64,000 nucleotides of DNA from Delphinapterus leucas. Its lineage: Eukaryota > Chordata > Mammalia > Artiodactyla > Monodontidae. A program made the translations under genes and the position numbers. The stretch is from NCBI RefSeq assembly GCF_002288925.2, contig NW_022098069.1, positions 77,096,828 to 77,160,827 on the forward strand, given 5' to 3'. The notes under the pieces were generated by a model. The model had not been told where the DNA came from, ran no database searches, and worked only from the letters and a program-made list of their open reading frames with translations. Of this stretch, positions 23,590 through 34,374 are shown piece after piece. Position 1 is the first letter of the stretch. Every line of letters starts with the position of its first letter.

Positions 23590-24365
23590 GTCACTCACAT
23601 ACAGACCTCGGAAAGCCTTGTAATTTCTGCTTCCACAATATACCCCAGATTCATTCATTTAACTGCGTCTTCAATGCTGTCACCCTTATCTCAACAACTT
23701 TCGTCTCCCAGTCTACCAATTTGTTATTTGACATTCTTGGCTTTCTACAATCCATTCTCTACAAAGCAGTGTGCTCTAACTTATAATTCAATTCATAGTA
23801 TGCCCCAGCTTGAAATTCTCTAACAGCTTTCTAATTCGCTTGAAGAAAACCTGAATTCCTAATCATAGCTTACAAGGTGCTGTATGATTGGATTCTTCTG
23901 ACCTTTTCTCATAACTGACTCCTTAACTAAGTTCCATTCACAAACTTATGTCTGATTTTTCCATAAAGACACTAAGCTAACTTTCATCTCAGGGTTTAGT
24001 ATCTCTTGCTCTTCTTTCTATTAGTAACTCTTTGCTAGTAACTTCACTTGGCTGGCATCCTTCAAATTTCATCACCTCAGGAAACCTTCACCAAAAATGC
24101 TATTTGAATTAGTTATCTTCTCCAACATACAGACAAATACCTGTTATTTTATGCAGATCTTTCCCTTTATGGCACTAACCACTATTTGGAATTATCTTAT
24201 TTATATAAATATTTTGCATTTATGTCTTCCTCAGGTAGATCGTTAGCTCAACAAGAGATTCCTTGACTCTTTTATTTACTCTGGTATTTGCTGGGATTGG
24301 AACAGCACATACTCAGAGTAAGTTCCCAATAATAACTGTCAAATAAATGAATGAATGAATGAAAA
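23590..24365 (+). mobile_element. L2 relic, ORF2 end plus 3'UTR
   Basis: Co-linear, diverged match to the L2 3' part: 'ttgaaattctctaacagctttctaattcgc' (L2 'caatggcttcccatt'), 'caaggtgctgtatgattgg' (L2 'aaggccctacatgatctgg'), the 'catcacctcaggaaaccttcacc' block, 'gatcgttagctcaacaag' and the terminal (atga)n at 24,343-24,362. No intact coding remains. Confidence 0.75.
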
Positions 24366-24797
24366 TAACTGTATTTTCACAAAACATCTGTATATCTGAG
24401 TTAAGTAATGAATGAATAATAATTTTATTATCAGAATTATAATGTGTTCCAAAGTTCATTTAGTCTTTTATTTTAAATCATAATATGATTTTTAAAAATA
24501 TCCTAGCTAGTGGACATCTAACCAATTTTAAATTGAATGATAAGAATTTCTTCACATCTTAATCACAGTTCTTTTACAAAGATAATTTGTGAGAGAAGTG
24601 TTAAGTATATTCATTATGTTAGTTCCTTCCCTCAGAATTCAATAATTATTGCTACCAATTGTGTCCCAGAGATGCGATTGCAATACTGCCGTAACTCTGA
24701 AAATTGCTATAGATAAGGGTTCTAAGTGTTTTTATTCTAGATCCCATCTTATGTTAATACTAGAATAAATTAAATATTTAATATCTATAATTTATTA
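24366..24797. other. AT-rich unique sequence
   Basis: No repeat or gene structure recognised. Confidence 0.4.
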
Positions 24798-24887
24798 TTT
24801 TTCTTCCTTCCTTCCCTCCCTTCCTTCCTTCCTCCTTCCTTCCCTTCTTCTCCCTCCCCTTCCCCTCCTTCTCCTTCTTCTTTTTTT
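24798..24887 (+). repeat. 90-bp pure polypyrimidine tract
   Basis: Every base from 24,798 to 24,887 is C or T, mostly ttcc/cttc units. Long mirror-like pyrimidine tracts can adopt triplex (H-DNA) structures and are unstable in length. Confidence 0.95.
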
Positions 24888-26970
24888 GATTATAGACTAG
24901 ACTGGAGCTTAAAGTTTCTAAATGACTTCTCAGTCTAGCTAAATTTCATCTTATATGGCCCATTATGTCACCCCAATATGACAAAATCTTTTGGGGATTC
25001 GAATTCACTCATCTAAGATCTCTATTATTCCATGTCTCTTCCTCTATCCCCCAAATTGGTGTCAATATTATCCAAGATACTAACTTCATTTGTAACTAGA
25101 ATTATAGAGGTGAAAGAGCTAATATTATGATAAATTTTTTCTCTAGTTTGAAATCAACACATAATTTCATACATATTTTCAGGAACACATTATGTATGAC
25201 ACAAGAATTATGCAAATAGACATAACACATTAGGTTCCAATTGCATAAAATAAAATATTGCAAACATTTACTGACCTCATTCAGACTCAGTTCACTCTGT
25301 TAGTGATGAACACCTTTACTCTTGCTTCTAATAGCTTGTGATAAAAGCCAACAATCAGCAGCTCCTACAGCCATCCACCGGTTACCCTGGCATCACAGAA
25401 AGTACATCTATGTAATTCAGCTTCTCTTGGGCTCAAAGCCTCTTCTCTGTTACATAGAAAATCCAAGGCTCATGGTCAGGTAGTTCCCAACTCTAACCTC
25501 TGCTTTGAGGAGCTAAGTGCCTGGAATGAAGCAGAAAAGTGTAACTTTTTCCTCCACGTTGCCATCCAAGGTCCAGACAAGCTGGTCCTTGACCAGCTGT
25601 CCCAAATCTGTAACTGACATTTGTGAGGTGCTAATCCTGTTCACAGCCTGCTACCTTGATTCATCCTATCACAATCCACTCGTCTTCCTCACACAGGAAT
25701 GAACTAGAGGAAAACTGATAGCTAGCGGAAACAGAGAAGAGAACGAGAGGATTTTTTTATAAAATAGTAACTGCATGTGACAGAAGAAGTTGTAAGCCCT
25801 GGCTGGCAAGAAGACACCAAAAGGTTGTAAGGAGGTAGGGTGAGAAGGTTTTTGCAAATTTCTCAGTTTCTACAATGTTCATAGACACCTTTTTCTGGTT
25901 GTTATTTTTTATATATTGTCTTCTTTTTGATGGCTTGGTTTTTTTATGATTTCACCACCAACTTGCAGTCTGCAGCATTATAAAGATGCATGAAATAATC
26001 ATTTATTAGCTGATATTTAAAGGGATCTGTCACACACATACATAATATTCAATCTCTGATCATATTTTATCTCCTCTAATAGTCTTATGGTTTCTGAAAT
26101 AGTGAACAATAACTAGACTTTTTAGCAGGAGTTGGATGTGGCAGTGATTGATATATGTGATAATAATGCACCATTATTATCACAGTCTCATGCTAACAGA
26201 TTTTGATGTCAAAAATCTATAAGAACATCAGTTAAAAACCCCAGATTTCATATACTTTCATCCATTTCCTTGCACTCACCATTGACTATAAAGACCATTT
26301 ATTTATATGTTCTTAAGAAATGAAGACAATAAACAAAAGCTGAGATCCAGATTTTTATATCTCTACCATTCATATTATCTGCAGTACTTGATGCACTTAT
26401 TTAAACAACGAGTAATTAAGAGATAAAGCTATGGTCTCAAGTAGGTATTATTCTGATGGGCAACAAAATTGCACAAATAACAGCTTGAAAATTACTCTGT
26501 ATCAAGAGGGGTATGTACAAGGAACTACAGAAGTAGTCTAATGAGGTAATTAATGACATCTGGGGCATGGGGAGGAAAATGAGCATCCTTTTGCAGAAGG
26601 TGCTATCTAGAATATAGTGTAAAAGTTGATTAGGACACAGCTTTTGGAGGCTGAGGCGATTCATATGTAATTCATGTTCTTTTTTAATATGATATCCTTA
26701 CATAGTCAAACCAGTTCTCTTCTATAGCTATTTTCTATAAATAAATGTTCTATAAGCATTTTTGAAAGCATTTAAAAAAGTTTTGAGGAACATTTATATG
26801 TTATGCAAACTGAGTCCTTCTTTTAATTGGAAAATAAATTTAGGCAAATTAAATCTGTACTCTGGAAACATGAATCCAAAAAAGAATGAGATGAGTTCCC
26901 AGGAATCCTCTGCTTTTATTATTTCCATTTTGTGAAACTCCCTCCTTCCACTTCTGCTCTTAGAAGAGTG
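24888..26970. other. Unique sequence, nothing recognised
   Basis: About 2 kb, mostly AT-rich, with a moderate-GC part at 25,340-25,700. No ORF, splice pair or repeat family that I can support. Confidence 0.4.
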
Positions 26971-26974
26971 GAAT

Positions 26975-27800
26975 TTGGCCAGATATGGTAAGCAGAATTT
27001 TAATGTTATCCCCTCAAATTTCTGTCTCTCTATTTTTTTTTTTTTTTTTTTTTTCGGTACACGGGCCTCTCACTGTTGTGGCCTCTCCTGTTGCGGAGCA
27101 CAGGCTCTGGACGCACAGGCTCAGCGGCCATGGCTCACGGGCCCAGCCGCTCCACGGCATGTGGGATCTTCCTGGACCGGGGCACGAACCCGTTTCCCCT
27201 GCATTGCCAGGCGGACTCTCAACCACTGCACCACTAGGGAAGCCCGAATTTCTGTCTCTTGATCTAGGTACTATGACAAAGGAACTTTGGTGTAATTCAT
27301 GTTACTAATTAGCTGACTTAAAAATTGAGATATTATCTTGGATTATCTGAGTAAGTACAAAACAATCACATGAGCCCCTAAAAACAGAATAGGAAGGCAG
27401 AAGAGATGAGTCAGAAGTCAGAGAAGTTTAAAACAGGACAAGGAATCAACCTGCTATTGTCGACTCTGAAGATGGAGAAAGGGAGTCATGACCAAGGAAT
27501 GCAGTCTATCTCCAGAAGCTGGAATGATCCCCTGGTTGATAGTAAGAAAGGGATACAGGAAACTCAGTCTGACAACCCCATTGTAGTAAATTCTGCCAAC
27601 CTCTGCAGTAACCTTGAGAGCAGGTTCTTCCCCTCAGTTTCCAGAAAGGAATGCAGCCCTGCCGGCACCCTGATGTCCGCCTTGGGACACTCTCTCAGAA
27701 CTAACTGAGCTACTCTGTGCTCAGATTTCTAACCCATGCAACTGTGAGATGACAGGGGGTGCTGCTTTACACTGCTAAGGCTGTGTAACTTGTTACAGTG
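26975..27800 (+). mobile_element. MaLR LTR (MLT1-type), split by a SINE
   Basis: LTR landmarks in order: 'atatggtaagcagaattttaatg' at the 5' end, 'ttatcttggattatctgagt' (27,330-27,352), 'ggcagaagagatgagtcagaag', 'ccaaggaatgcag...tctccagaagctgga' (27,490-27,525), 'gaatgcagccctgccggcacc' and the 3' 'ctaaggctgtgtaacttgttacagt'. A cetacean-type SINE with perfect duplications sits at 27,030-27,246. It is a solo LTR with no internal region. Confidence 0.7.
27030..27246 (-). mobile_element. Cetacean-type CHR SINE (short GC-rich form)
   Basis: In reverse: 'gggcttccctagtggtgcagtgg' head, tRNA-like boxes, the GC-rich body with 'ggctgggcccgtgagccatgg', and a long A tail (T-run at 27,033-27,054). A perfect 13-bp duplication aatttctgtctct lies at 27,017-27,029 and 27,247-27,259. 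Inserted in the MLT1 LTR. Confidence 0.96.
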
Positions 27801-28089
27801 GGACCTAGAGATTGTCATACTGAGTGAAATAAGTCAGGCAGCGAAAGACAAATATCATATGATATTGCTTATATGTAGAATCTAAAAGAATGGTACAAAT
27901 GAACTTATTTACAAAACAGAACTAGAGTCACAGATGTAAAAAACAAACTTATGGTTACCAGGGGGGAAATGGGGAGGAGGGAGGGATACATTGGGAGACT
28001 GGAATTGACATGTACACACTACTATATATATAATAGGTAACTATTGGGTTGGCCAAAAAGTTCCTTTTGTTTTTAAGTAAAAATAAAAG

Positions 28090-29620
28090 ACACATTTTCA
28101 TTTTCACCAAGAACTTTATTGAACAGCGTATTCACTGTTTTGTTCACTACCTTCTGCCATTTTTCAGGCAACTTCATAATTCCATCTTCCCAAAACATTT
28201 TATCTTTTTGAGCAAAGAACTGTTTCAGGCGCCTTTTACAGTCTTCCAGGGAATTGAAATTTTTCCATTGAGAGAATTTTGTAAAGACCGAAATAAATGG
28301 AAATCTGAAGGTGTGATATCTGGTAAATCAGAACTTCCCAGACAAGCTGTAACAGTTTTTGCCTGGTAATCAATGTTCATCAACAGAGGAATGGATAAAT
28401 ATTACTCAGCCATAAAAAGGAACAAAATTGGGTCATTTGTAGAGACGTGGATGGACCTAGAGACTGTTATACAGAGTGACGTAAGTCAGAAAGAGAAAAA
28501 CAAATATCACATATTAATGCATATATGTGGAATCTGAAAAATTGGTATAGACAATCTTATTTACAAAGCAGAAATAGAGACACAGATGTAGAGAACAAGC
28601 GTATGGATACCAAAGGGGAAAGGGGGGTGGTGGGATGAATTGGGAGATTGGGATTGACATATATACACCACTGATACTATGTATAAAATAGATAACTAAT
28701 GAGAACATAGTGTATAGCACAGGAAACTCTACTCAGGGCTCTGTGGTGACCTAAATGGGAAGGAAATCCAAAAAAGAGGAGATATATGTATACATATAGC
28801 TGATTCACTTTGCTGTACAGTAGAAACTAATACAACATTGTAAAGCAACTATACTTCAATAAAAAAAAAAAAAGCATGCGGTCTTGCGTTATCCTGATGG
28901 AAGATTATACGTTTTCTGTTGACTAATTCCAGACACTTTTCGTCAAGTGCTGCTTTCAGTTGGTCTAATTGGGAGCAGTACTTCTTAGAATTAATCATTT
29001 GGTTTTCGGGACAGAGCTCATAATAGAGGACTCCCTTCCAATCCCACCATATATGCATCACCTTCTTTGGATGAAGACCGGCCTTTGGTGTGGTTGGCAG
29101 TGGTTCATTCCGCTTGCCCCATGAGGTCTTCCATTCCATGTTATTGTACAGTATCCACTTTTCATTGTCCGTCACAACTTGTTTTAAAAACGGAATATTT
29201 TCATTATGCTTCAGCAGAGAATCACATGCGGAAGTACTGTTAAGAAGGTTTTTTTTGCTTAACTTATGTGGAACTCAAACATCAAAGCGATGAACATAAC
29301 CAAGTTGGTGCAAATGATTTTCAAACTTGATTTGGATATTTTGAGTATGTCGGCTACCTCCCACGTGGTATAACGTTGATTGTTCTCAGTTAATGTCTCG
29401 ATTTGATCACTATCAACTTCAACTGGTCTACCCGACCATGGAGGATCGTCCAGCAAGAAATCTCCAGCACAAAACTTCACAAGCCACTTTTGACATGTTC
29501 GATCCATCACAGCACCTTCTCCATACACTGCACAAATCTTCTTTTGCTTTTCAGTTGTGTTTTACCTTTCTTGAAATAACAAAACATAATATGCCGAAAA
29601 TGTTGCTCTTTTTCTTCCAT
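28090..29620 (-). pseudogene. Mariner transposase pseudogene
   Basis: A cut-and-paste transposase with an N-terminal paired HTH and a DD34D catalytic core. Start at 29,620 (MEEKEQHFRHIMFCYF). HTH region 29,259-29,528 (WLVKFCAGDF, DDPPWSGRPVEVD, TTWEVADILKISKSSLK). Catalytic core 28,874-29,175, with the first aspartate in DNEKWILYNN and the second in HQDNARPH. The last part, with the third aspartate (PDITPSDFHL), lies at 28,090-28,377, beyond the inserted L1. Frameshifts near 29,530 and 29,310 plus the L1 insertion inactivate it. Confidence 0.9.
28377..28873 (+). mobile_element. L1 3' end inserted inside the mariner
   Basis: About 500 bp: the ORF2 C-terminus ('caacagaggaatggataaa', 'tggatggacctagagactg'), the 3'UTR ('gtatagcacaggaaactctactcagg', 'acattgtaaagcaactatac') and A13 at 28,861-28,873. 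The mariner transposase text stops at about 28,377 and resumes right after the A tail. A target duplication cannot be delimited because the site itself is A-rich. Confidence 0.93.
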
Positions 29621-29994
29621 CTTCAATATTAAAATGGCTACACAAAAATTCACCAATTTTGATAAGTTTTTAAAAAAATGCACACTGATGTGACAGCTGT
29701 CACAATACAATCTAACAAAATTGTTTCGAATGAATTAAAGACAACTAAGCGCTACTAGGGCCATCTTACGGAAAAAAACAAATGAATCTTTTCTCCAATC
29801 CAATAATAATGACCTACGGTAGAGCACAGGGAACTCTACTCAACACTCTGTAATGACTTATATAGGAAAAGGATCTAAAAAAGAGTGGATATATGTATAT
29901 GTATAACTGAGTCACTTTGCTGTACCCCTGAACCTGACACAATGTAAATCAACTGTACTCCAATGAAAATTTAAAAAGAAGAGAAAACAAAACG

Positions 29995-30300
29995 AATACA
30001 CCAAACATAGCAAACTCTTCCCCAGCTCTGTATTCTCCCATACTCTTTGATTTTCATTTTTTGTTAATCCACAGAACAAGGTTCTGATGAAAGCGAAGTG
30101 CCAGTGTCCTACACATGCAGGAGTAGGAGAAACGTCAACCATGTTGAGCCATATTAGTTTGAAATTTCTTCTTTTTACTATCTCCTGGAGGTAAGACAAT
30201 TACTTTTTGTTTGAGAGGAAATAAAGTTCAAGTTGCCAGTAAAATTCTCTTGCGATAATGTGTTCCAATTTATTTTACTCTGATGAATAAATAATAAATG
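29995..30300 (+). other. Exon-like segment in unique sequence (30,075-30,190)
   Basis: After the L1 ends, a pyrimidine-rich tract ('tgattttcattttttgttaatccacag') precedes 30,075, with a branch-point-like 'gttaat'. A strong donor CTGGAG|GTAAGA follows 30,190. The enclosed 116 bp has one frame fully open (38 codons plus 2 bases). Another frame is open for 26 codons before TAG. I do not recognise either peptide. It could be a cassette or lncRNA exon, or coincidence. Confidence 0.3.
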
Positions 30301-31360
30301 ATCATTGATAAAGAGAACATTAATACCTGAGCCAGGGTATTAAGGGCTTTAAAGCAATGGTCCTAAATTTTTATATTTGGCTTTCAGATGGGAAAATATG
30401 ACCACAAACTTGGAAATGGATTTAAAGAAGACAGACTTAAAAAATTACTTTAGAGCAGTTTATTAACAGAGTCTGGACAAGAAATAGACTTTTGAAACAT
30501 GAAAAACTATTACCAAAGCAACCAGGAGCATAATACAGTTTCAAAAAACCAAACAGAATAAAACATTTCAAAAAGATGTGATAAAGAGACTTAAAATTGG
30601 CAAAGAGATTAATTAAAATAAGGAATTTTAAATGTCCCATTGGATTCTGAAAAACAGGAGAACATGAGTGATCTTATTAGAACTAAATTTAAAAGGTAAA
30701 AATCAGATCCAAGTGTACTGACAAGTGAGAAAAAAGAACTAGTGACAAGAAGTTTACATGAGAAATGGAAAAGTGATAGAAGGTAGATTAAGAGGATTTA
30801 TGGATAATGGAAGAGCTTCTTTAGAATGAAAAACAGTTTAACCTATTCATAAGCTGAAGAGAAATTTCCAGTACAAAAAAAAAGTTTTAAAATATACGTA
30901 CAGGAAGAGGAATAAAAGTTAATGTAATAACAGTAAGTGATTCCTACGAATGTAATTAATTCTCTGGATTTCAAAAGGGTAGCTCCCAGTCAGCAACTGG
31001 TGTGGGCCACAGAGGCTTTGGAAAGCCTGGGGGTCAGCAGGGGAGCTCATAGGGATACAGGGGGAGCAGAGGCTGGAGATCAGCTTGGTGCACAGGCAAG
31101 CTGCCCGAGGGCCTGCAGAGGGGAGCAGGGTCCTGTTATGGGTATCAGGGGATCCCTTAGAAGAGCGCCCATTTCCTCAATCTGAGCATTGAATTCTCTT
31201 CCTTAAGCCTAAGAGGCCAGAATATGAAACTGAAGGAAGATTTAGGCCCTACTCCTAATTAATATCAGCACATGACCCTCAGGGCATTCGTCAAGTTCTT
31301 GCATGTATATAAAACTTATCTCTGGTTACAAGTGTTCATGAGGAAATTAGTTTTCCAATC
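30300..31360. other. Unique sequence with one GC-rich patch
   Basis: AT-rich, purine-biased DNA except for an abrupt GC-rich, G-heavy island at about 30,975-31,165. I assign it to no family. Confidence 0.4.
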
Positions 31361-31372
31361 TTCAATGCTTTT

Positions 31373-31584
31373 TTTTTTTTTTTTTTTTTTTTGCGGTACG
31401 CAGGTCTCTCACTGTTGTGGCCTCTCCTGTTGCAGAGCATAGGCTCCGGACGCGCAGGCTCAGCGGCCATGGCTCACGGGCCCAGCCGCTCTGCGGCATG
31501 TGGGATCTTCCCGGACCGGGGCACGAACCCGTGTCCCCTGCATCGGCAGGCAGACCCTCAACCACTGCGCCACCAGGGAAGCCC
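31373..31584 (-). mobile_element. Cetacean-type CHR SINE
   Basis: Complete short-form SINE in reverse, with long T-run (A tail) and GC-rich body, ending at 'ccaccagggaagccc'. The duplication ttcaatgctttt lies at 31,361-31,372 and 31,585-31,596. Confidence 0.96.
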
Positions 31585-31875
31585 TTCAATGCTTTTAAGA
31601 TTATTTAAAAGCTATTTTACTGATCGTTCTTCCTTGTTTGCAGTAGGAAAGTTGAACCAGTTCAACCTGCAACTGCTATTACTAGGAACCAGAATAGGTT
31701 GAAATTTGACTATTTCATCTACCTAAGACTTATATATTCAAATTTGCAGAAAATCCCTTTATGCCTTTGATGACAGTCTCTCACCACTTTAGTCAGAGCA
31801 CTCCATCAACCATGGAATTACACCTCTCTCATTAGGATAAACTTTATCGCACCAAGGCTTATAAAAGTCTACATA

Positions 31876-32224
31876 CAGTGGGCCCTCCACATCCACAGGT
31901 TTCACATCTGCGGGTTCTGCATCCTCAAATTCAACCAACCAAGGATTGAAAATACTAGGAAAAAAAAATTCTAGAAAGTTCCAAAAGCCAAACTTGAATT
32001 TGCTGTGCACCACCAACTATTTACATAGCATTTACACTGTATTAGGTATTATAAGTAATCCAGAGATGACTTAAAGTATACGGGAGGATGTGCTTAGGTT
32101 CTATGCGAGTACTATTCCACTTTACATAAGGGACTTGAGCATCTGTGGATTTTGGTATCTGCACCAGGTGTGTGTGGAGGTGGTGATTCCTGGAACCAAT
32201 CTTCTGAGGATAGAGGGAGGATTG
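31876..32224. mobile_element. MER2-like Tigger/pogo DNA transposon
   Basis: Left terminus CAGTGGGCCCTCCACATCC preceded by TA. The right terminus reverses to CAATCCTCCCTCTATCC and is followed by TA. The interior shows the characteristic 'ccaaccaaggattgaaaatac', 'agtatacgggaggatgtgc' and 'ataagggacttgagcatct' blocks. About 350 bp, as usual for MER2. Non-coding. Confidence 0.85.
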
Positions 32225-32879
32225 TATCTGGTCTGCCCAGGTCTCTCTCTGGCCATTAGAAATTCTAAAATGACAGATGGTTTTTGTCTAGTCCCCAGCA
32301 GCTCTTCTTGGTCAAGAATTCTCTTTGTTTACGAACATGGTGAACCCCACAATTATTTCTCCTTTCTGCTGGGTGAAATAGTCAGTAAGGAAAATTAAGA
32401 CCTTATTTGTTTAAAATAAAAATAAGTACTGGAAACCTGGCAATGCTCTGTAATATGATTTACCTTTTCATCTCAGCTTTTTCAGAGTATGGAATTGATA
32501 TCTAAATCTTGATCATGGATTTGAAATTTAATTGTATTCTGTCTCTCTAAATTTACAGATTGTTGAGTATTCCTGCTGCAACCCAGATGTCAGCCCTCAT
32601 ATTTCCTACTTTTTGTTAACTTTACAAACAGGCTGAATTGACCATTTCTGGACCCAAGGACATATCTGATTGACCAGTCTAGTCATAAAATGTCAACAAG
32701 TATTTTTAAATTTTCCATGTCATCCAGACTGCTCACTTTAATCAATTAATTTAAATTTTATTTAATTTGAAATTAGTTTATGTATATTTTTCAGTGTCAT
32801 CGTCATTTTTAATATTCAGCACCCATCGTCATATGGTTAAGAGGTTCTGTACTGGAGAAAAACTGCCTCATTTCAGCTC

Positions 32880-33055
32880 CTACTTCCAATATTTAATAGG
32901 TTGGCTCCAGCAAGTTACTTAGCATTTGTTGTGTCTCTATTTCTTCATTTGTAAGAGAATGACATTAATACCTATCGCATAATGTTATTTCAGAATAAAA
33001 TAGTTAATCTTTACAAACTGAAGGGAACACAGTAAGCCTTGAGATGTTAGCTCTT
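32880..33055 (-). mobile_element. MIR SINE
   Basis: Reverse MIR order: 'agcaagttacttagcatttgttgtgtctctatttcttcatttgtaagagaatgacattaatacctatcgcataatg' mirrors MIR core and 3' blocks. Confidence 0.6.
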
Positions 33056-33461
33056 ATTGTGATTTTAGTGTAAAGTTATGATATTTTATTTTTATTATAT
33101 ATTGAACAATTATGCAAAAGATTATGCTCTCATGAATTTGTGCTCCTCACCTATTATATTACAAATTACATTCATGTTATAATTTAAAATACATGTTCCA
33201 CATTTTCTTCAATATAACTTAATAAACAATAGTATCTCTTATTTAATATTATGTTATTAAATATGAATGAATAATTTTGGTCGAGTCTAGTAAAGATTGT
33301 GCACTACTAGATTTCTCTTATCTTAGAACATTTATCAATTTATTTAATTAATTAATTTATTTATAGTGGGTAACAATAACACAAATTTATTATTTTATAA
33401 TTCTGAAGGTCACAAATCTAAAATAGGTCTCATTGGGCTAAAATAAATCTTGATCTGGGAC

Positions 33462-33555
33462 TTCCCAGCCTCCAGATTGTGAGAGAAGAAATTCTGTTGT
33501 TTAAGCCACTCAGTCTATGGTTTGTTATGGCATCCTGAACTTACTAATCCAGATT
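33462..33555 (+). mobile_element. 3' tail of an MLT1-like LTR
   Basis: 'cttcccagcctccagattgtgag ... ttgtttaagccactcagtctatggtttgttatggcatcctgaacttactaatcc' is the typical 3' end of MLT1-type LTRs. The rest of the LTR is missing or unrecognisable. Confidence 0.65.
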
Positions 33556-33604
33556 TGTTCCTTCTAGAGGTTCTAGGGGAGAATTTGTTTCCTTGCCTTT
33601 TTCA

Positions 33605-33733
33605 TTTTTTTTTTTTCCTTTGGCCATGCTCCATGGCATGGGGTCGGGGAACCTCCCTGACCAGGGGTCAAACCCGTGCCCTCCTACACTGGGAGCACGG
33701 AGTCTTAACCACTGGACCACCAGGGAAGTCCCA
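33605..33733 (-). mobile_element. Older tRNA-derived SINE (CHR family, short)
   Basis: Reverse: 'gggacttccctggtggtccagtgg', the B-box-like 'gggtttgacccctggtc', 'ggccaaagg' and an A tail. More diverged than the cetacean-type copies and about 130 bp long. Flanks show an imperfect 'ccttNttcaNttt' duplication. Confidence 0.8.
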
Positions 33734-34192
33734 CCTTATTCAATTTCTAAAGGATCAATTTATTAATTACCTTGTATATTTTTCTACATCTTAATCTTGA
33801 CAAAAATCTTTAAAAATCTAGATTCATTTTACCGAATGGGCAATTTTTTGCCAATGATAGTAAGGTGGGATTCCATTTTAAAGCCATTCATTTCCAGTAT
33901 CTTAGTTAATTGCCTTCCATATTTAATCTTGATATGTTGAAATAATACAACTTTCAGGATAATAAAAAATAAGGATGTAGATGGAGACAAACTTAAATGC
34001 ATTTTGGATATGGACAGAGGCTCAGACCCAGATAGGAAGCATACACGAGTGCCCTCAGTTTCACGAAGAGTCTATTTAGTGAAAATAGAGTCCTTGGCAG
34101 AGTCAGCTGTGGTGACCAGGTGGACAAAGCTCATGCCACAAAAACAATACGGGCATACATATGTTTTAATTTTGTAAGCACAAAACCATCTT

Positions 34193-34359
34193 TTTTTTGT
34201 TTTTTTTTTGCAGTGCGCGGGCCTCTCACTGCTGCGGCCTCTCCCGTTGCGATGGACAGGCTCCGGACGCGGCATGTGGGATCTTCCCGGACCGGGGCAC
34301 GACCCCGTGTCCCCTGCACCGGCAGGTGGACCCTCAACCACTGCGCCACCAGGGAAGCC
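34193..34359 (-). mobile_element. Cetacean-type CHR SINE with internal deletion
   Basis: Perfect 14-bp duplication cacaaaaccatctt at 34,179-34,192 and 34,360-34,373. The body lacks about 45-50 bp, jumping from 'ggctccggacgc' to 'ggcatgtggg' where full copies carry the 'caggctcagcggcc...ccgctccgc' segment. Confidence 0.93.
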
Positions 34360-34374
34360 CACAAAACCATCTTG

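Larger units (their letters stand above)
28044..29803 (-). mobile_element. Mariner (Tc1/mariner) DNA transposon, interrupted
   Basis: Terminal inverted repeats TTGGGTTGGCCAAAAAGTTC (left, 28,044) and the reverse of a mutated partner ending ...CCAATCCAA (right, 29,803), flanked by the TA target duplication at 28,042-28,043 and 29,804-29,805. A younger L1 at about 28,377-28,873 splits it, leaving about 1.26 kb of mariner, close to the usual length. The transposase runs on the minus strand. This mariner type is known from cetartiodactyl genomes. Confidence 0.95.
27801..29990 (+). mobile_element. L1 3' end interrupted by a mariner
   Basis: 27,801-28,043 holds the end of L1 ORF2 and the first part of its 3'UTR. 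The text resumes at 29,806 with the rest of the 3'UTR ('gagcacagggaactctactcaac ... gctgtacccctgaac ... aatcaactgtactccaatgaaaatt'). Removing the mariner between the TA dinucleotides restores the normal L1 reading order, so a single L1 was the target. 5' truncated and non-coding. Confidence 0.9.

Noticed and set aside
23296..23823. 175-codon plus-strand frame as a gene
   Set aside because: The 3' half is L2-derived sequence, there is no recognisable domain, and the S/F/I-rich composition fits AT/pyrimidine-rich relic DNA.
28049..28369. 106-codon plus-strand frame
   Set aside because: Antisense of the mariner transposase C-terminal part, beginning in its terminal repeat.
31362..31702. Overlapping frames on both strands (75-103 codons) as small proteins; same at 26,985-27,308, 34,072-34,410, 35,162-35,462 and 49,739-50,009
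   Set aside because: They are translations of the GC-rich CHR SINE. The same peptide pattern recurs at every SINE, as expected from repeats.
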